Below, in pieces: positions 41,600 through 53,219 of a stretch of 64,000 bases of DNA (its first letter is position 1; every line of letters starts with the position of its first letter). The notes beneath the pieces were generated by a model. It worked only from the letters and a program-made list of their open reading frames with translations, was not told the DNA's origin and made no database searches. A program made the position numbers and the translations under genes. This stretch comes from Mantis religiosa (Eukaryota > Arthropoda > Insecta > Mantodea > Mantidae), in the NCBI GenBank assembly GCA_030765055.1, contig CM060955.1:156360006-156424005 (forward strand), written 5' to 3'.

Positions 41600-42115
41600 C
41601 GGTATAAATGGAAAAAAAGGAAAACTATGGGAAAATTTTTGTAACAGCACAACTAGAATCAATACACTACCAAGAAAATCCTCTGTAGCAACTTTTACAC
41701 TTTTAACAGGCCATGACTGCCTCAATAAACATTTATTCAGGATTGGTATAGTGAGATCTCTTCTGTGTTCTTTCTGTAAACCTAAAGCAGATATAAGGGC
41801 CCAAATGACCTTGTTGTCGACGGGCCCTAAAACATCACACTCACTCACTCACTCACTAAAGCAGATATGGATGGAAACCACCTACTCCGCTGTCCAAACT
41901 TTAGTGAACGTACCGACATAACATGCAAGAGAGCGAATGGCTTCACTGTCAACTGCTTAACATTAGATACCAACCAACCAACTTCTATATCAGGCCTGGA
42001 GAAGGGTACTCCGAAGATGTGAACAGAAATGTTCCTTCTCTCGTTACCTGCGATAGCTATTAGCACACTTACATTAGGTGCAACCTGTTTCTCATATCTG
42101 TCTTCCATTTTGGTT
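41600..42115 (+). pseudogene. LINE ORF2 C-terminal fragment
   Basis: The frame gives LPRKSSVATFTLLTGHDCLN, KHLFRIGIVRSLLCSFCKPK and, after a 63-base insertion is skipped (41795-41857), ADMDGNHLLRCPNFSE. This is the usual terminal Cys-Cys-His-Cys segment of an insect LINE (C..C......H....C). The remaining sequence to 42115 is probably 3' UTR. A G-run lies at 42125-42137. Confidence 0.65.
41795..41857 (+). mobile_element. 63-bp ultra-short LINE tail insertion
   Basis: Contains a hairpin (aagggccc...gggcccta) and a tail of five tcac repeats, the same layout as the 3' end of the intact LINE. It is flanked by ctaaagcagatat on both sides (left copy ends 41794, right copy ends 41868). It splits the LINE C-terminal frame above, which reads through once it is removed. 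It is a 5'-truncated insertion of only the 3' end. Confidence 0.82.
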
Positions 42116-42270
42116 GTCATGAAGTGGGGGGGGGGGTAGGATATAATTTGGCACTTTAAGAGTGCTGTTGTCCCGGCCTGCTCTACATACTATAGGCCAA
42201 TATTAGAGAATGTAAAAGTAAGTCACTATGTGCAAACATTAATGGTTCCTCTGTTATTCCAATGTTCCAG

Positions 42271-43629
42271 CTGCAGCAGTGGTCAAGGTTGCCACAGACA
42301 ATTGTGGCATATTCTCTGGAGCGCCAGGTCGAGATGGAGCAGAGGGTGCCGCTGTACTGTGATCCAGCTCCCGCTGTTCCGGAAGTTTCCCAGGTGCACC
42401 GAGTTCGTTTCCATTGGCAGAACCCCGCCAAGTCCGGTCTGCATCTCTTCTCGGCCTACTACGACGTTAGACTTAGACACTACCACTACGTGCGTGTCCT
42501 GGGAATGATGGAAGGACATCGCCGTAATCAGTCTCTGTACTGTCAGCTGTGGTACAAGGATGGAGTTGTGGTCCTAGAGGCCCTTCGAGTCGACATCTGG
42601 GCTTCACAGTGGGACTCTAGTGCAGAAAGGGATTCTGATGACCCCGTCCTCATCAGCTGCCCAGTACCCAAAAACATTAGTGAAAGTGGAGTATACCCTT
42701 CTGGAGTCTCCATAACGTTAAGACCATGTGAAAGTGGCAAAACATTCCTCTCCGTTAGAACTCCCCCCACGGAGGACAGGAGGGAACAGAGGAAGGACGT
42801 TGCAGTGTGTGTGAAAGGTTTAGACTTCGCTAACGATGACATCTCAGTACGCCTTGCGGAATGGATAGAGATGAACCTCATTCTCGGCGCTGATCGCCTT
42901 CTAGTGTACGTGTACAGTGTTTCTGACAAAACTAAACGTGTTTTGTTACACTACGTCAAGCGAGGGGTTCTGGAGCTGATTCCTCTGTCTCTTCCTAGCA
43001 GACAGCCAAATTCTCCACCTGCCAGAAGAACTCAGTATCTCATATCAAATCTTTGGCAGAAGCGGAGAAACGAAGTCGTGCCGTACAACGACTGCTACTA
43101 CCGATGTCTTTACACTCACCGTTTTGTCCTTCCCATTGATGTGGACGAAGTGATTGTGCCTGTCAAAGAAAGGACTTGGCCTGCCTTGTTGCGACGTCTG
43201 CTCGTAACAGAACCAGATCTCCTAGATCGTTACTCATCATTCTCTGTACGCAACGCTTACTTCTTCGATCAGTTCTCTGTGGATGAACCAGCTGGAATAC
43301 CTTCCTATCACCACATTCTCCGGCATACCATCAGGAGTGCAAACTTCAGTCCACGTCTGGAGTCTGTGAAGAGCTTCGTCTCTACAGATGGGGCACTCAC
43401 CGTCTTCAACCACTATGCGCTTCAGCCGTTACGACCCACATCGGCCAGGAACCTGGTTCTGAGTACAGAAGATGTTCAGATGAACCATTATCGTGCATCG
43501 TGTTCTGTGCCTGACTGTGACTCCAACTTTCTCCGCTACAAGATTAGGGATGTACTCGTCTTAAAATACGCACCGGAGTTGGTTTCGAGGTTGAGGAAAG
43601 TCCTCAAAAGTTTACGATTTCTCAACTAA
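42271..43629 (+). CDS. Glycosyltransferase family 92 protein, C-terminal exon
   Basis: 452 codons from the splice acceptor (aatgttccag|ctg, phase 0) to the stop at 43627-43629. The ATG at 42262 lies in the intron side and is not needed. Family features: PLYCDPAPAVPEVSQVHRVR, FHWQNPAKSGLHLFSAYYDV, YHYVRVLGMMEG, YCQLWYKDG, a conserved VCVKGLDFANDD followed by LAEWIEMNLILGADRLLVYV, then VVPYNDCYYRCLYTHRFVLP and the metal-binding-type IDVDEVIVP at about residue 290. GT92 (DUF23) enzymes are type II Golgi proteins that add galactose to core fucose or related glycans. The N-terminal anchor is absent here and may be encoded at 12559-12711. The frame is intact and the codon use GC-rich, unlike surrounding repeats, so it is a functional host gene. 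Confidence 0.9.
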   Translation: MQQWSRLPQTIVAYSLERQVEMEQRVPLYCDPAPAVPEVSQVHRVRFHWQNPAKSGLHLFSAYYDVRLRHYHYVRVLGMMEGHRRNQSLYCQLWYKDGVVVLEALRVDIWASQWDSSAERDSDDPVLISCPVPKNISESGVYPSGVSITLRPCESGKTFLSVRTPPTEDRREQRKDVAVCVKGLDFANDDISVRLAEWIEMNLILGADRLLVYVYSVSDKTKRVLLHYVKRGVLELIPLSLPSRQPNSPPARRTQYLISNLWQKRRNEVVPYNDCYYRCLYTHRFVLPIDVDEVIVPVKERTWPALLRRLLVTEPDLLDRYSSFSVRNAYFFDQFSVDEPAGIPSYHHILRHTIRSANFSPRLESVKSFVSTDGALTVFNHYALQPLRPTSARNLVLSTEDVQMNHYRASCSVPDCDSNFLRYKIRDVLVLKYAPELVSRLRKVLKSLRFLN

Positions 43630-44010
43630 TACCGGCCGCAGCTTTTCTTGTATAATGACTTCCTACAATCGGAGATTGTTATACTGTTTTCATTTTCACC
43701 AGTCCACTCAAGGCTATCCACTCCCACTCCATTTGTTTCCCCTATTATAGTCATAGTACTATTGCCGTGGCAGTAGAGTCTTATTTTAAACTACAGAAAG
43801 GGTAAAATGTATTAGAAGACAGTTATAAGTGAAGGGTTTCTATGAGTAGCCTTGACTGGACTGACCAAAGTGAAAGGATTATAACCCAAACTACAGCGGT
43901 CTTGTTCAGACAGAGATATTTTAATGGAACTCTCTTAGGCTGTATTGCGTCCCTCTCCTTCTCCTCTCTGAGATGTTAACAACAGGATCTTTCTAGTTTG
44001 AGGCAGGTTA
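43630..44010 (+). other. Probable 3' UTR of the GT92 gene
   Basis: Follows the stop codon directly. No repeat or ORF is recognised and no canonical aataaa was found before the mariner at 44013. Confidence 0.4.
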
Positions 44011-44012
44011 TA

Positions 44013-45273
44013 CAAGGGATGTCGTAAAGTTTTAATTATCACCCGATAGTTGCTAGAAAGATGTAATTTTTCAGTGTCATCATTGATCCCTCAAGAATGT
44101 TGGTAGTTTCACTGATTTGAGTCTTTTTTTTTTACTGACTGCCAGAAGTGACTGAGGTGTAAGATAGAGAAAATTGAGGCTCGTAGTGTGATCAAGTTCC
44201 TGCATTTGAAGGGCAAAACTGCCCGGGAAATCCATTATGAGATGACGGCTGTTTATGGAAATGATTGCCCATCGTATAACACTATTGTGAGGTGGAAAAG
44301 GAATCTTCAAACTGGTCACATGTCCCTGACAGATGAGCCAAGAGCTGGTAGACCGTCAGCTGTCACAGTGAAGAAAGTGGAGTGTTTAATACTGGAAGAC
44401 AGACGAGCAACCATCCAAATGATCATGAATGAGACACATCTTAGTTATGGTAGTGTGTGGAAAATTATTAATGACGAACTGCACATGTCTAAGGTGTCTG
44501 CGCGGTGCGTTCCACGTTTACTGACCCCTTTCCAAAAGCAAACACGGCGTGACCTTTCAAGACAGATGTTGATGTTGTTGGAACAGGATGAAGGTGAAGC
44601 TTTTGATCGTCTGGTAACCATGGATGAATCCTGGATCTATCAGTATGACCCAGAGACAAAACCATGAACATGGAATGGAAACATCCTGATTCCCCCTTCC
44701 CAAAAAGGCAAAGGTGTAAACGTCAGCTGGGAAGGTCGTGCTTTCAGTTTTCTGGGACTGTCGTGGAGTCATCCTTACAGATTATCTTGCCAAGGGTCAA
44801 ACCATCACTGGCAGATACTACTGCAATCTTCTGGACAAGTTACGAGCAGCTCTGATTAACAAACGACGCGGTATGCTCTCCAAAGTTGTTCGTCTTCTGT
44901 CTGACAATGCACTAGCTCATTCATCTCAAGTTGCAGTTGACAAAACAAGGGAATGTGGCTTTGAGACCTGACACATCCGCCTTATTCGCCCGATCTCGCA
45001 CCAAGTGACTTTCGCTTGTTTCCGGAAATGAAGAATTTGTTGTGTGGTCACCGATTTGACACACAAATGACGTCGTTAAAGAAGTGGAAGAGTGGTTTAA
45101 AGCGAATTCTGCAGACTTCTACAATTAAGGTATTCGGAAGATCAAGAAACGCTGGGAAAAATGTGTAAATCTGGATGGTGACTACGTACAGAAGAACTAA
45201 GAAGCACATATCAACACAAACTCTCTATCACATTTTTAAAGGGTGATAATTAAAGCTTTACGACACACCCTCG
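44013..45273 (+). mobile_element. Full-length but broken mariner-type transposon
   Basis: Inverted ends caagggatgtcgtaaagttt (left) and the near complement (cgagggtgtgtcgtaaagct reversed) at the right, with TA at 44011-44012 and a mutated TG at 45274-45275. It is 1261 bp long and encodes one transposase on the plus strand. Confidence 0.85.
44160..45200 (+). pseudogene. Mariner-type transposase, broken
   Basis: The first part (44188-44667) is open: VIKFLHLKGKTAREIHYEMT helix-turn-helix, TDEPRAGRPSAV, CVPRLLTPFQKQ and VTMDESWIYQYDPETKP with the first catalytic Asp. It then stops at TGA 44665-44667, where this family normally has Trp. The frame continues shifted: 44738-44971 has VFWDCRGVILTDYLAKGQTI and VRLLSDNALAHSSQ (second Asp in SDNA). 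A third frame has PPYSPDLAPSDFRLFPEMKN (third Asp). At least two frameshifts and one nonsense change inactivate it. Confidence 0.85.
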
Positions 45274-45275
45274 TG

Positions 45276-47040
45276 GTTGTACTAATAGGACAGGCCAGTT
45301 TCTGTTAAAATCGGTACAGAGTCAGATTTGTGGTCAATAAAAAACATCGTAAAACTCATTTCACCTGTCACCAGATCATCGTATATATTTGAAATCTTCA
45401 CTTGTTCCAGTATTGCACTAACATGTAAAGCGTAAAGCTTTCTATAGGATTCTTAAGTGGACAGACTGATAATGACTAGAATTTTACACAAGAAAATTTC
45501 AACTCAAATTATTCTTCCTAAATTAATTCATACAACTGAATGAATGCATTTATTCTCAATAGACTGGTACAGTTTCTGATATTGTCAATTTGTCAACTAT
45601 ATAACTATTTACAAAAAGTATTTCAGCTTCACAGATTTAAGTTAGTACGATTTGTCCAAATTTGACAGTCCTTACACCTATTCTTAAACAAATTTACAAA
45701 CAGGTTTGCATACAATTTTCTGATATCCTCTAAGTTACAGTATCAAATGCAAGGAATATTTACAAATCTTAATTATATAAATATCTGTTAATAAGAAAGG
45801 ATTTTAATTTTGTTTTAAATTTGATGCCAGTAAGTTGCTTAATGTCGTTAGGTAATTTATTGAACAGAAGTAATCCTTGAATGTTTACATTTTTCTCTGA
45901 TATTTTCTTATTGAACCCTTTTCTAAAATAATCTGCATTGTGTCTAGTGTAATGACAATGGATGTTATTGTTTTATTTCACTTCCATTTTCTATTGTAAA
46001 TGTAATGGCCTTGTATAGATACAGTGAATATAGGGTCATTATGCGATTCTCAACGAATGCATGTTTGTACGACTCCATGGACATTAAATTATAAATTATC
46101 CGTATACATTTGTTTTGCAGAATATACTTTTATTAATATCTTCGAGTGGAACCGTATTGGAATAAAACAGTCATGGAAGCCACACAAAATCTGGATGACG
46201 TAGCGTTTTATAATTAAATTGTATTTTGTCGTAAACTAAAGATTATAAAAGTCAGATAGGCAAGTCGAGCGAGACGCTGCGTGACAGAAGCATGCATTAA
46301 TAACGTTAGCGGGTTAACTTTTACTGTGCTTTTATAGACTAGAAGTCTAACTTTATAACGATTTAGAAAGAAACTGGGCCTGTACAATTGGATACCTTCC
46401 TTTGGAGCCCAGAGCTGTTATCTGAAAGTACCAGACTATTACTCGACCAGTTGAACCTCTCTGGAGCACCTACTTATCGATTCTGTTTATTTGACATGTA
46501 GAAGAGTTCAATGAATAAATAAATACGTGTTATATAAGTTAGGAATCTCATTAATTTCTGTTAATTTCCATACTGAAAAATAAAACGTTAAAAAGAGCAA
46601 GAAAATATTGAGAAAAAGTTCAAAAAATTGAATAATGAATCTACAGAGGTATTTTTTTCTTTTCTCTGTTGGCACTTCTTTTAGTTATAACAACTAAACA
46701 CACAGAAGATTGGTTTGTGATATTTTTTCAAACATAAGAATATATCTTCAGCATTTCCATTTTATCTGGAATTATTGAGCTCAGAACAATGAACATTTAA
46801 GAAATTGATTGTATACTTTGACAGCTTTTAACATAAGGTTATTTTTAAATTAATTACAAAAGATTTGCCATGAAATATTGGATACTATTTGGGGTTAAAT
46901 TAAGAACAATAATATTTCATAGCTGCAACTCAATAGAATACCTGTAATATTCCGTCTTTATTCCATTATTCAGCTTAAATTTCCATTACACTGTGACAAA
47001 TACACATTGGGGCAAACATTGGTAAGACAGGCCATTATTT
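45276..47040. other. No recognised feature
   Basis: AT-rich sequence. No ORF or repeat that I can place. Confidence 0.4.
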
Positions 47041-47044
47041 GCTA

Positions 47045-47160
47045 TTTTAACCTGAAAGACGAATGTTGGGTAGCTCTAAGCTCTATGGACCCCGGAAACA
47101 TATGAGCATCACTTCACACATTCCATTCATCGTCCGTAATGACTTAACGTTGGAGGACAT
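47045..47160 (+). repeat. Solitary SINE tail unit
   Basis: One copy of the unit that forms the satellite at 1735-2872: cctgaaagacgaatgttggg, ctctaagctctatgg, tcatcgtccgtaatgac and ttaacgttggagg. The tRNA-like head is missing. Confidence 0.75.
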
Positions 47161-47164
47161 AAAT

Positions 47165-47585
47165 TAAAAAAAAATACAATGTTTGCTCCCCATAAAAGAC
47201 ACTTTATAGCAAAGAAATGAAGCAAATATTCTTTGACCTCTTCATCACAGAAGGTAAACATACTTATACAATTTACTGATTATAGTAGCATATTATTTAC
47301 TACATGCACTGTGAAGAGAAGTATGTCTCAATGAACAAAAGCACAGATATTTACCTGAACTGAAGAACTGAATGTTTTCTAGTCAACAGCAAATTTCGAG
47401 CAAAATAACTGTTATGAACTTTATGCCCAAATATTAGAGATAGTATATTTCTAATGCTACTTGTAGGTAATAGACAATTGTGAATTTAAATGTGTTGGAT
47501 TACTTAAAATAAATTATTAAATAAATGAGCACCAATATGTTTATTTTGATTTCCAGATTATGAAAACTTATGTACCCTATACCCA
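47165..47585. other. No recognised feature
   Basis: AT-rich, no identifiable content. Confidence 0.4.
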
Positions 47586-47589
47586 ACAT

Positions 47590-48965
47590 TCTCCCTTATT
47601 TTAATGAAAACTTTTCTTTGGAGCTTCCCTCACTTTGAAAGTTACGCCTCGCCACTGGATCTGTGTGACTGTACAATAGAAAGAGTACTGAAGAGTAGCC
47701 TTAGTTCTTTGAGTCATTATTCTCTCTTATTTTAATGAAAATTATTATTTGGAGCTTCCCTCGCTTTGAAAGTTACGCCTCGCCACTGCATCTATGTGTG
47801 ACGGTACAATAGAAAGAGTACTGAAGAGTAGCGTTAGTTCTTTAAGTCATTATTCTCTCTTATTTTAATGAAAATTATTATTTGGAACTTCCCTCGCTTT
47901 GAAAGTTACGCCTCTCCACTGGAACTATGTGTGGCTGTACAATAGAAAGAGTACTGAATAGTAGCCTTAGTTCTCTTATTTTAATGAAAATTATTATGTG
48001 GAGCTTCCCTCGCTTTGAAAGTCACGCCTCGACCTACGTGTGACTGTACAATAGAAAAAGTACTGAAGAGTAGCCTTAGTTCTTTGAGTCATTATTCTCT
48101 CTTATTTTAATGAAAATTATTATGTGGAGCTTCCCTCGCTTTGAAAGTCACGCCTCGCCAATGGACCTACGTGTGACTGTACAATAGAAAAAGTACTGAA
48201 GAGTAGCCTTAGTTCTTTGAGTCATTATTCTCTCTTATTTTAATGAAAATTATTATTTGGAGCTTCCCTCGCTTTGAAAGTCACGCCTCTCTACTCGACC
48301 TACATGTGACTATACAATAGAAAGAGTACTGAAGAGTAGCCTTAGTTCTTTGAGTCATTATTCTCTCTTATTTAATGAAACTTATTATTTGGAGCTTCCC
48401 TAGCTTTGAAAGTCACGCATTGCCACTGGACCTACCTGTGACCACTACAGAAAGGGTACTGAAGAGTAGCCTTGGTTCTTTGAGTCATTATTCTCTCTTA
48501 TTTTAATGACAATTATTATTTGGAGCTTCCCTCGCTTTGAAAGTCACGCCTCTCTACTCGACCTACGTGTGACTGTACAATAGAAAGAGTACTGAAGAGT
48601 AGCCTTAGTTCTTTGAGTCATTATTCTCTCTTATTTAATGAAAATTATTATTTGGAGCTTCCCTCGCTTTGAAAGTCACGCATCGCCTCTGGACCTACCC
48701 GTGACCTCTACAGAAAGAGTACTGAAGAGTAGCCTTGGTTCTTTGAGTCATTCTCCCTTATTTTAATGAAAATTGTTATTTGGGGCTTCACCCGCTTTGA
48801 AAGACACGCCTCGCCACTGGATCTATGTGTGACTGTACAACAGAAAGAGTAGTAAAGAGTAGCCTTAGTTCTTTGACTCATTATTCTCTCTTATGTTAAT
48901 GAAAATTATAAGTTGGAGCTTCGCTCACTTTGAAAGTTACGCCTCGCCACAGAATGCATACGTAT
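47590..48965 (+). repeat. ~130-bp satellite, about 11 copies
   Basis: Unit blocks ctcttattttaatgaaaatt, ggagcttccctcgctttgaa, cacgcctcgccactgga, gactgtacaatagaaagag and gtactgaagagtagccttag recur with gagcttccctc near 47621, 47750, 47882, 48000, 48127, 48260, 48388, 48521, 48655, 48782 and 48915. Spacing varies from ~118 to 133 through small indels. The outer units are most diverged. No link to another element in the window. Confidence 0.9.
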
Positions 48966-49019
48966 ACGTGCAATAAAGTAGGCAAAAGTGGCAACATAGG
49001 TTAGGTTAGGTTATGTTGC

Positions 49020-49735
49020 GAGCAGTAAATTCAACTTCTCAATGTGACAACTTGAACGGATTGTGGATTAAAACACACTATCAAAAATATACTTGGGCTC
49101 TTTAATTAGATACACAAATGCTCAATCTACACTACCTAACATCAGTTTTAGATCATTTGAATTGAACAATGCGACTCTGTTATCGTTTCTAAAGCTTTCC
49201 TTATCCCTCTCGCACGATGTTATTTGTGGAAGTTTGGTAGAAATTGGTGCAACGGTTTCAATGTCCTTAAGTAAGGAAGAGAAAACACACATACACACAC
49301 GTCGAGGTTAAGTATGAAAATTCTAAGAACATTATGTATAATGAGTGAAGGTAGAAAAAGACGGAACTGCAAGAGCATCTGTTTGATGGACGTTGTAATG
49401 ACAAATTGCCGGTTTACCGTTGTACAATATGGCGCTGAACTTGCTGAAATAGGCACCGCATCTCACGACCGGCGTGCTGTATAATCAGAATAACGGCCAC
49501 CTCTGATTGGACAGATTGGTTTGCTTGTTGCAACAGTACTCCTTGATCCGATCGTGAACAAAACATCGTGACCTTTTTTATTCCCAAGACGTGAACCACA
49601 GTAGCACACGTACTATCTAATTTGTCAGCTGATTATCCTCCTATACATTTCTGAATTGATTTTTTTTCATGCTTATACCTGTAATAAAGATGCTGCACGC
49701 AAGCTCCTGTGTTAGTGTTAAGAGTCGGCAATAAT
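49020..49735. other. No recognised feature
   Basis: Mixed composition with small ORFs that show no recognisable motif. Confidence 0.4.
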
Positions 49736-49832
49736 GATAATGATAATAATTAATAATAGTAATTAATAATAATTAACAATAGTAATTAATAATTATTAAT
49801 AATAGTAATTATTATTAATAATAACAATAATG
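49735..49832. repeat. Imperfect (TAA)n simple repeat
   Basis: A run of aataat, aattaat and agtaat units, about 98 bases. Confidence 0.85.
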
Positions 49833-49854
49833 GTTAGATGTCCATTATCTTTGA

Positions 49855-50373
49855 TACGACTGTAAACACTGAAGTTTATATGGGTATCGTCAATACATTT
49901 GCGGGGCAGCTGGATGATATCGAATTGAGAGACGGCTATTTTCAGCAAAATGGAGCAACGTGACATACATCTAATGACACCATGGAACTTGTAACTAGTT
50001 TCTTTGATAATCGAATAATCTCAAAAGGTCTGTGCCCCCCCCTCCCCCAGATCCCCTGACAAAACCTCACCGGATTTTTTCTTGTGAGGGTATCTCAAAA
50101 ATAGAGTGTACAAGAATAGGCCACGGACAATTGATGTTCTCAAGGATTCCATTCGAACCGAATTAAGTAACATTGGCGAGGATACTCTCCGTAAAGCTTC
50201 AGAGAATATGGCAAGACGAGTGCAAACATGTATAGATACTGGTGGAGGACATTTCCAACATTTTCTCTGAGATGTAAATAGTATAATGTAATCTCCCAAA
50301 GTTGCACGTGTATCCTATTATTGGTTCAAAAGTTACGGCCAATTGAAGTGGTTCAGGTTTATATGGATCGCAC
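49855..50373 (+). pseudogene. Fragment of the Tc1/mariner-like transposon also seen at 30597
   Basis: The plus strand encodes a broken transposase C-terminus (ELRDGYFQQNGAT, TMELVTSFFDNRIISKGL, then after a C-run frameshift FLVRVSQK-like and RPRTIDVLKDSIRTELSN). It ends in the inverted repeat ggttcaggtttatatggatc at 50352-50371. The left end is truncated. Relative to 30597-31305 it lacks the duplicated inverted arm, so it represents the normal structure. Confidence 0.75.
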
Positions 50374-50379
50374 TGTAAT

Positions 50380-51076
50380 TCGGTTGATTGTGAATTGCTG
50401 TTTGAAATTTTGGAAGAACAAGGTTTATAGGTGGCCATATGAGGTGGTAGACAAGAAGAAGGTATTATGGAATATCATTTACATTTCCTAAAATAATATA
50501 ACTCTTTTTAAATAAAAATCTCCAAATCATCATGAGTACGTACTATAACTAATTGTGATGAACTTTCACTTGTAAATGAAAAACTGCTATTCATTTTGTT
50601 GTTATAAAGACAATGTATTTAGAAAAAGAGTTACAAATGGAGGTTAGTATTAAATCGTCGGGTATTATGGGATAGGTGATTTAAAACATTGAAAAATTAA
50701 TTACATTTCATAAAACATGAAGCATGATTGGTTTAACATAAACAAAACGTCTGTAAACAAATGTTCATAGGCCTAGACCATAGACCAACTCTAGCACAAG
50801 AGAAGAAACGGGTTTTGTTTGCATTTCAATGAATTTAAATTTAAAAAATATAGTTTCGATCTGTTAACTTGATTTCTATTCAGTATATTTTGTACGGTTA
50901 TACACAACATTATACTTTTACGTCGGGTATTAAGATATACCTGGTATTCCATAATACCCGACACGGCATCTTGGAGAATGAACCTTTACAGTAATGGAGA
51001 AAACACTGCCAGCTAAAAAACAACCACAATAAAACAAAGTACAATTCTTTATTTACGCTTAACATTAATGTTCACG
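50380..51076. other. No recognised feature
   Basis: AT-rich. The motif gtcgggtattatgg (50657) recurs as gtcgggtattaag (50922) and inverted as ccataatacccgac (50955), the only structure noted. Confidence 0.45.
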
Positions 51077-51341
51077 TCACATGCGTTCCAGGCCGCGCCG
51101 TGGCTCAGTGGTTAGACTGCTTGGCTCTCACCAAGGCGGCCCGGGTGACCGCAAAGTGAGATTTGTAGTGGACAACACGGCGCTGGGGCGGGTTTTCTCC
51201 GGGATCTCCGGTTCCCCCCGCCATCTCATTCCACCGGTGCTCCATCTTCATCTCATGTATCATCAGTGTCACCGCCTGCGGTGCCGTATGTAGTAAAAGC
51301 GGGCGTTAAACACTACACATTTCATTTCACATGCGTTCCAG
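51077..51341 (+). mobile_element. tRNA-derived SINE with 15-bp target-site duplication
   Basis: SINE body 51092-51326, flanked by tcacatgcgttccag at 51077-51091 and 51327-51341. The head gcgccgtggctcagtggtta carries an intact A-box region, but the B box is deleted (cccgggtgaccgc where the copy at 24158-24408 has the full ggttcgatccc). The rest matches that copy through to gcgggcgttaaacactacac. Perfect duplications suggest a fairly young insertion. Confidence 0.93.
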
Positions 51342-51519
51342 TGGGTTAAAATGCCTGAATATTTTGCTTGCAAAAAGTTTTAAGTATCTCAAAACACACT
51401 TTATTCTGTAGCGAGTGAAATGACAAGTGCAGTGCATCATGGGATTTCTTGACTACTTCATAGCCCTTCCACATGATAGCACTGCGGTTGCTAGGGGAAC
51501 ATATAAATATACATTATTG

Positions 51520-52410
51520 TTTAACCTCAACATCTTACCCAGACACAGAAGCGTCCTTGTTAGTAGACGCCGTTCCGGGTACCCCGCATGGGGTACCCGA
51601 GATAACCCAGGAGCTAATCCTAACAGCAGCTAAAGCTGAGCGCCACATAATTATTCTAAGCTGTTTGGCATCAAAATTTCAAAATAAAACAAATTTAAAA
51701 ATAGAACACCTGGATGCATAAGGTTTTGCATCCATTACTATAACCTGAGGTACATAAAATTTATGCTCAAGATTTTCTCGGGAAGCAAGCCAGGTGAAAA
51801 GATGGGAGATGACCATCTTGGCAAAGTTACTGGGAATGCAGAATTAAGGAGGCTTTGGTCATTTCCTCCAAGAGCAGCACGCTTAATCGTGTTAACCGGC
51901 CTTAAAAATGGAAATCCGTCGACTCCGGAAGCACAGATCAATACTGCTTGATAATCGAGTTAAGTAGTTACGTTTGTTTTATCCAATTAATTTTCTATTC
52001 TTACGCCATCTCCTGACCTGGCATTTAATTTACTGAAAACAGTCTTTTGTTCAGTGATGCGAATTTTGACAGTGTTTTGTCTTTGTTTATATTTGCGTTA
52101 TATCCAGTGATTCATTTGTGGTTATAACATTTAATAAATATCCTGATGATGAGAGAGAGATAAGCTCCCAAAATTTCGATTTCTAATCGTCTTTTCACCG
52201 GACTTGCTTCCCGAGAAGAACTTGAGCATATTTGTCGCAAGGAAAGCTTCAGGTCTAATTTTATAAAACTTATGTTATCTCGAAACAAATTCTTCCTAAT
52301 AACCCACAACCTAACCTACAATATCCCGAAAAGAAAAACCTTACCTGCGGTAAAACCCTTAACGGGTGGGCACACAGCAAAAACCTTCTGGCTATATACA
52401 GCCAGCCAGC
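51520..52410 (+). pseudogene. Jockey-type LINE 3' end, split by a MITE
   Basis: Blocks acccagacacagaagcg, gagataacccaggagctaat and agctgagcgccacata match 86-240. After the inserted 465-bp element (51764-52228) the 3' UTR resumes and matches 385-478 (gcggtaaaacccttaacggg, ccttctggctatatacagcc). Coding potential is lost. Confidence 0.75.
51764..52228. mobile_element. 465-bp MITE with ~37-bp inverted repeats
   Basis: The left end tgctcaagattttctcggga and following aagcaagccaggtgaaaag are matched in reverse complement at 52191-52228 with about four mismatches. TA lies on both sides (51762-51763 and 52229-52230), suggesting a Tc1/mariner-type non-autonomous element. No transposase ORF. The interior is not recognised. 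Confidence 0.82.
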
Positions 52411-52414
52411 ACTT

Positions 52415-53215
52415 CCGACGGATGGACCTCAACATCAGAAGGAATTCATTTGACACATTGCAAGAATATTACAATAAATGTATAAAACAAATAAATATTA
52501 ACCTCAATTTGCTTTGAAGTTTCAGTTGACCTGAGTGTGTAAGTAGGTCATGACAATATCTGTTTTGTTTTATAATGTTGTACTTATACAGTCAAAGTAC
52601 ATAAAACATTACGGTAGTAGACCTATTCTCTTTCTCCTTTGGTCTGTGATGCCGAGGATTGTTTCCATAACAAAGTGAAGTAGAAAGCTTGCATTGTTTC
52701 GAAGTAACGTCAGTCATCAGTTCAGCTAGCCCTTCAGGATATACTTTACGGATGGAATGGTAAACCCACAGACAGCAATTTTTGTACCAACAAATTGATA
52801 TTTGATTACAGCTGACGCTCCTCCAACATTTACCCCAAGGTTGTAACCGAGATTAGACTACCAAATGGGTAAATCATTGCCTCGGTGAGGGCTTGTCCGC
52901 GTACATTCATATTCAACAGCAACCCAAACAAATTAACCGTAGGTATGTTTCCTTTAGATGCACTTACAAGTTTACTTTTACATATTTAGATTTCATCTGT
53001 TGGTATCACTTGCTTCAGTTATCATATATGTAAAAATGTAAGTGTTGCTAAAGTGCCGCTGGTTGGGAAGGAGTGATTATTGAATTAATTTGGATCCCTG
53101 GAAACAACAATGTCATTGGAGTTATTGGTAAAGGAGACAAGAAATGAGGGTAAATTAATGAATATTTAACTCACTTGTCAAGATACGTGTACCAAATTAA
53201 AGACGTAGAAGAGAA
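52415..53215. other. No recognised feature
   Basis: No convincing ORF or repeat. Confidence 0.4.
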
Positions 53216-53219
53216 TGGA

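Noticed and set aside
42262..42270. ATG at 42262 as the start of the GT92 protein
   Set aside because: It lies in a splice-acceptor context (ttccag), would give a protein without a membrane anchor, and the frame fits a phase 0 exon start at 42271.
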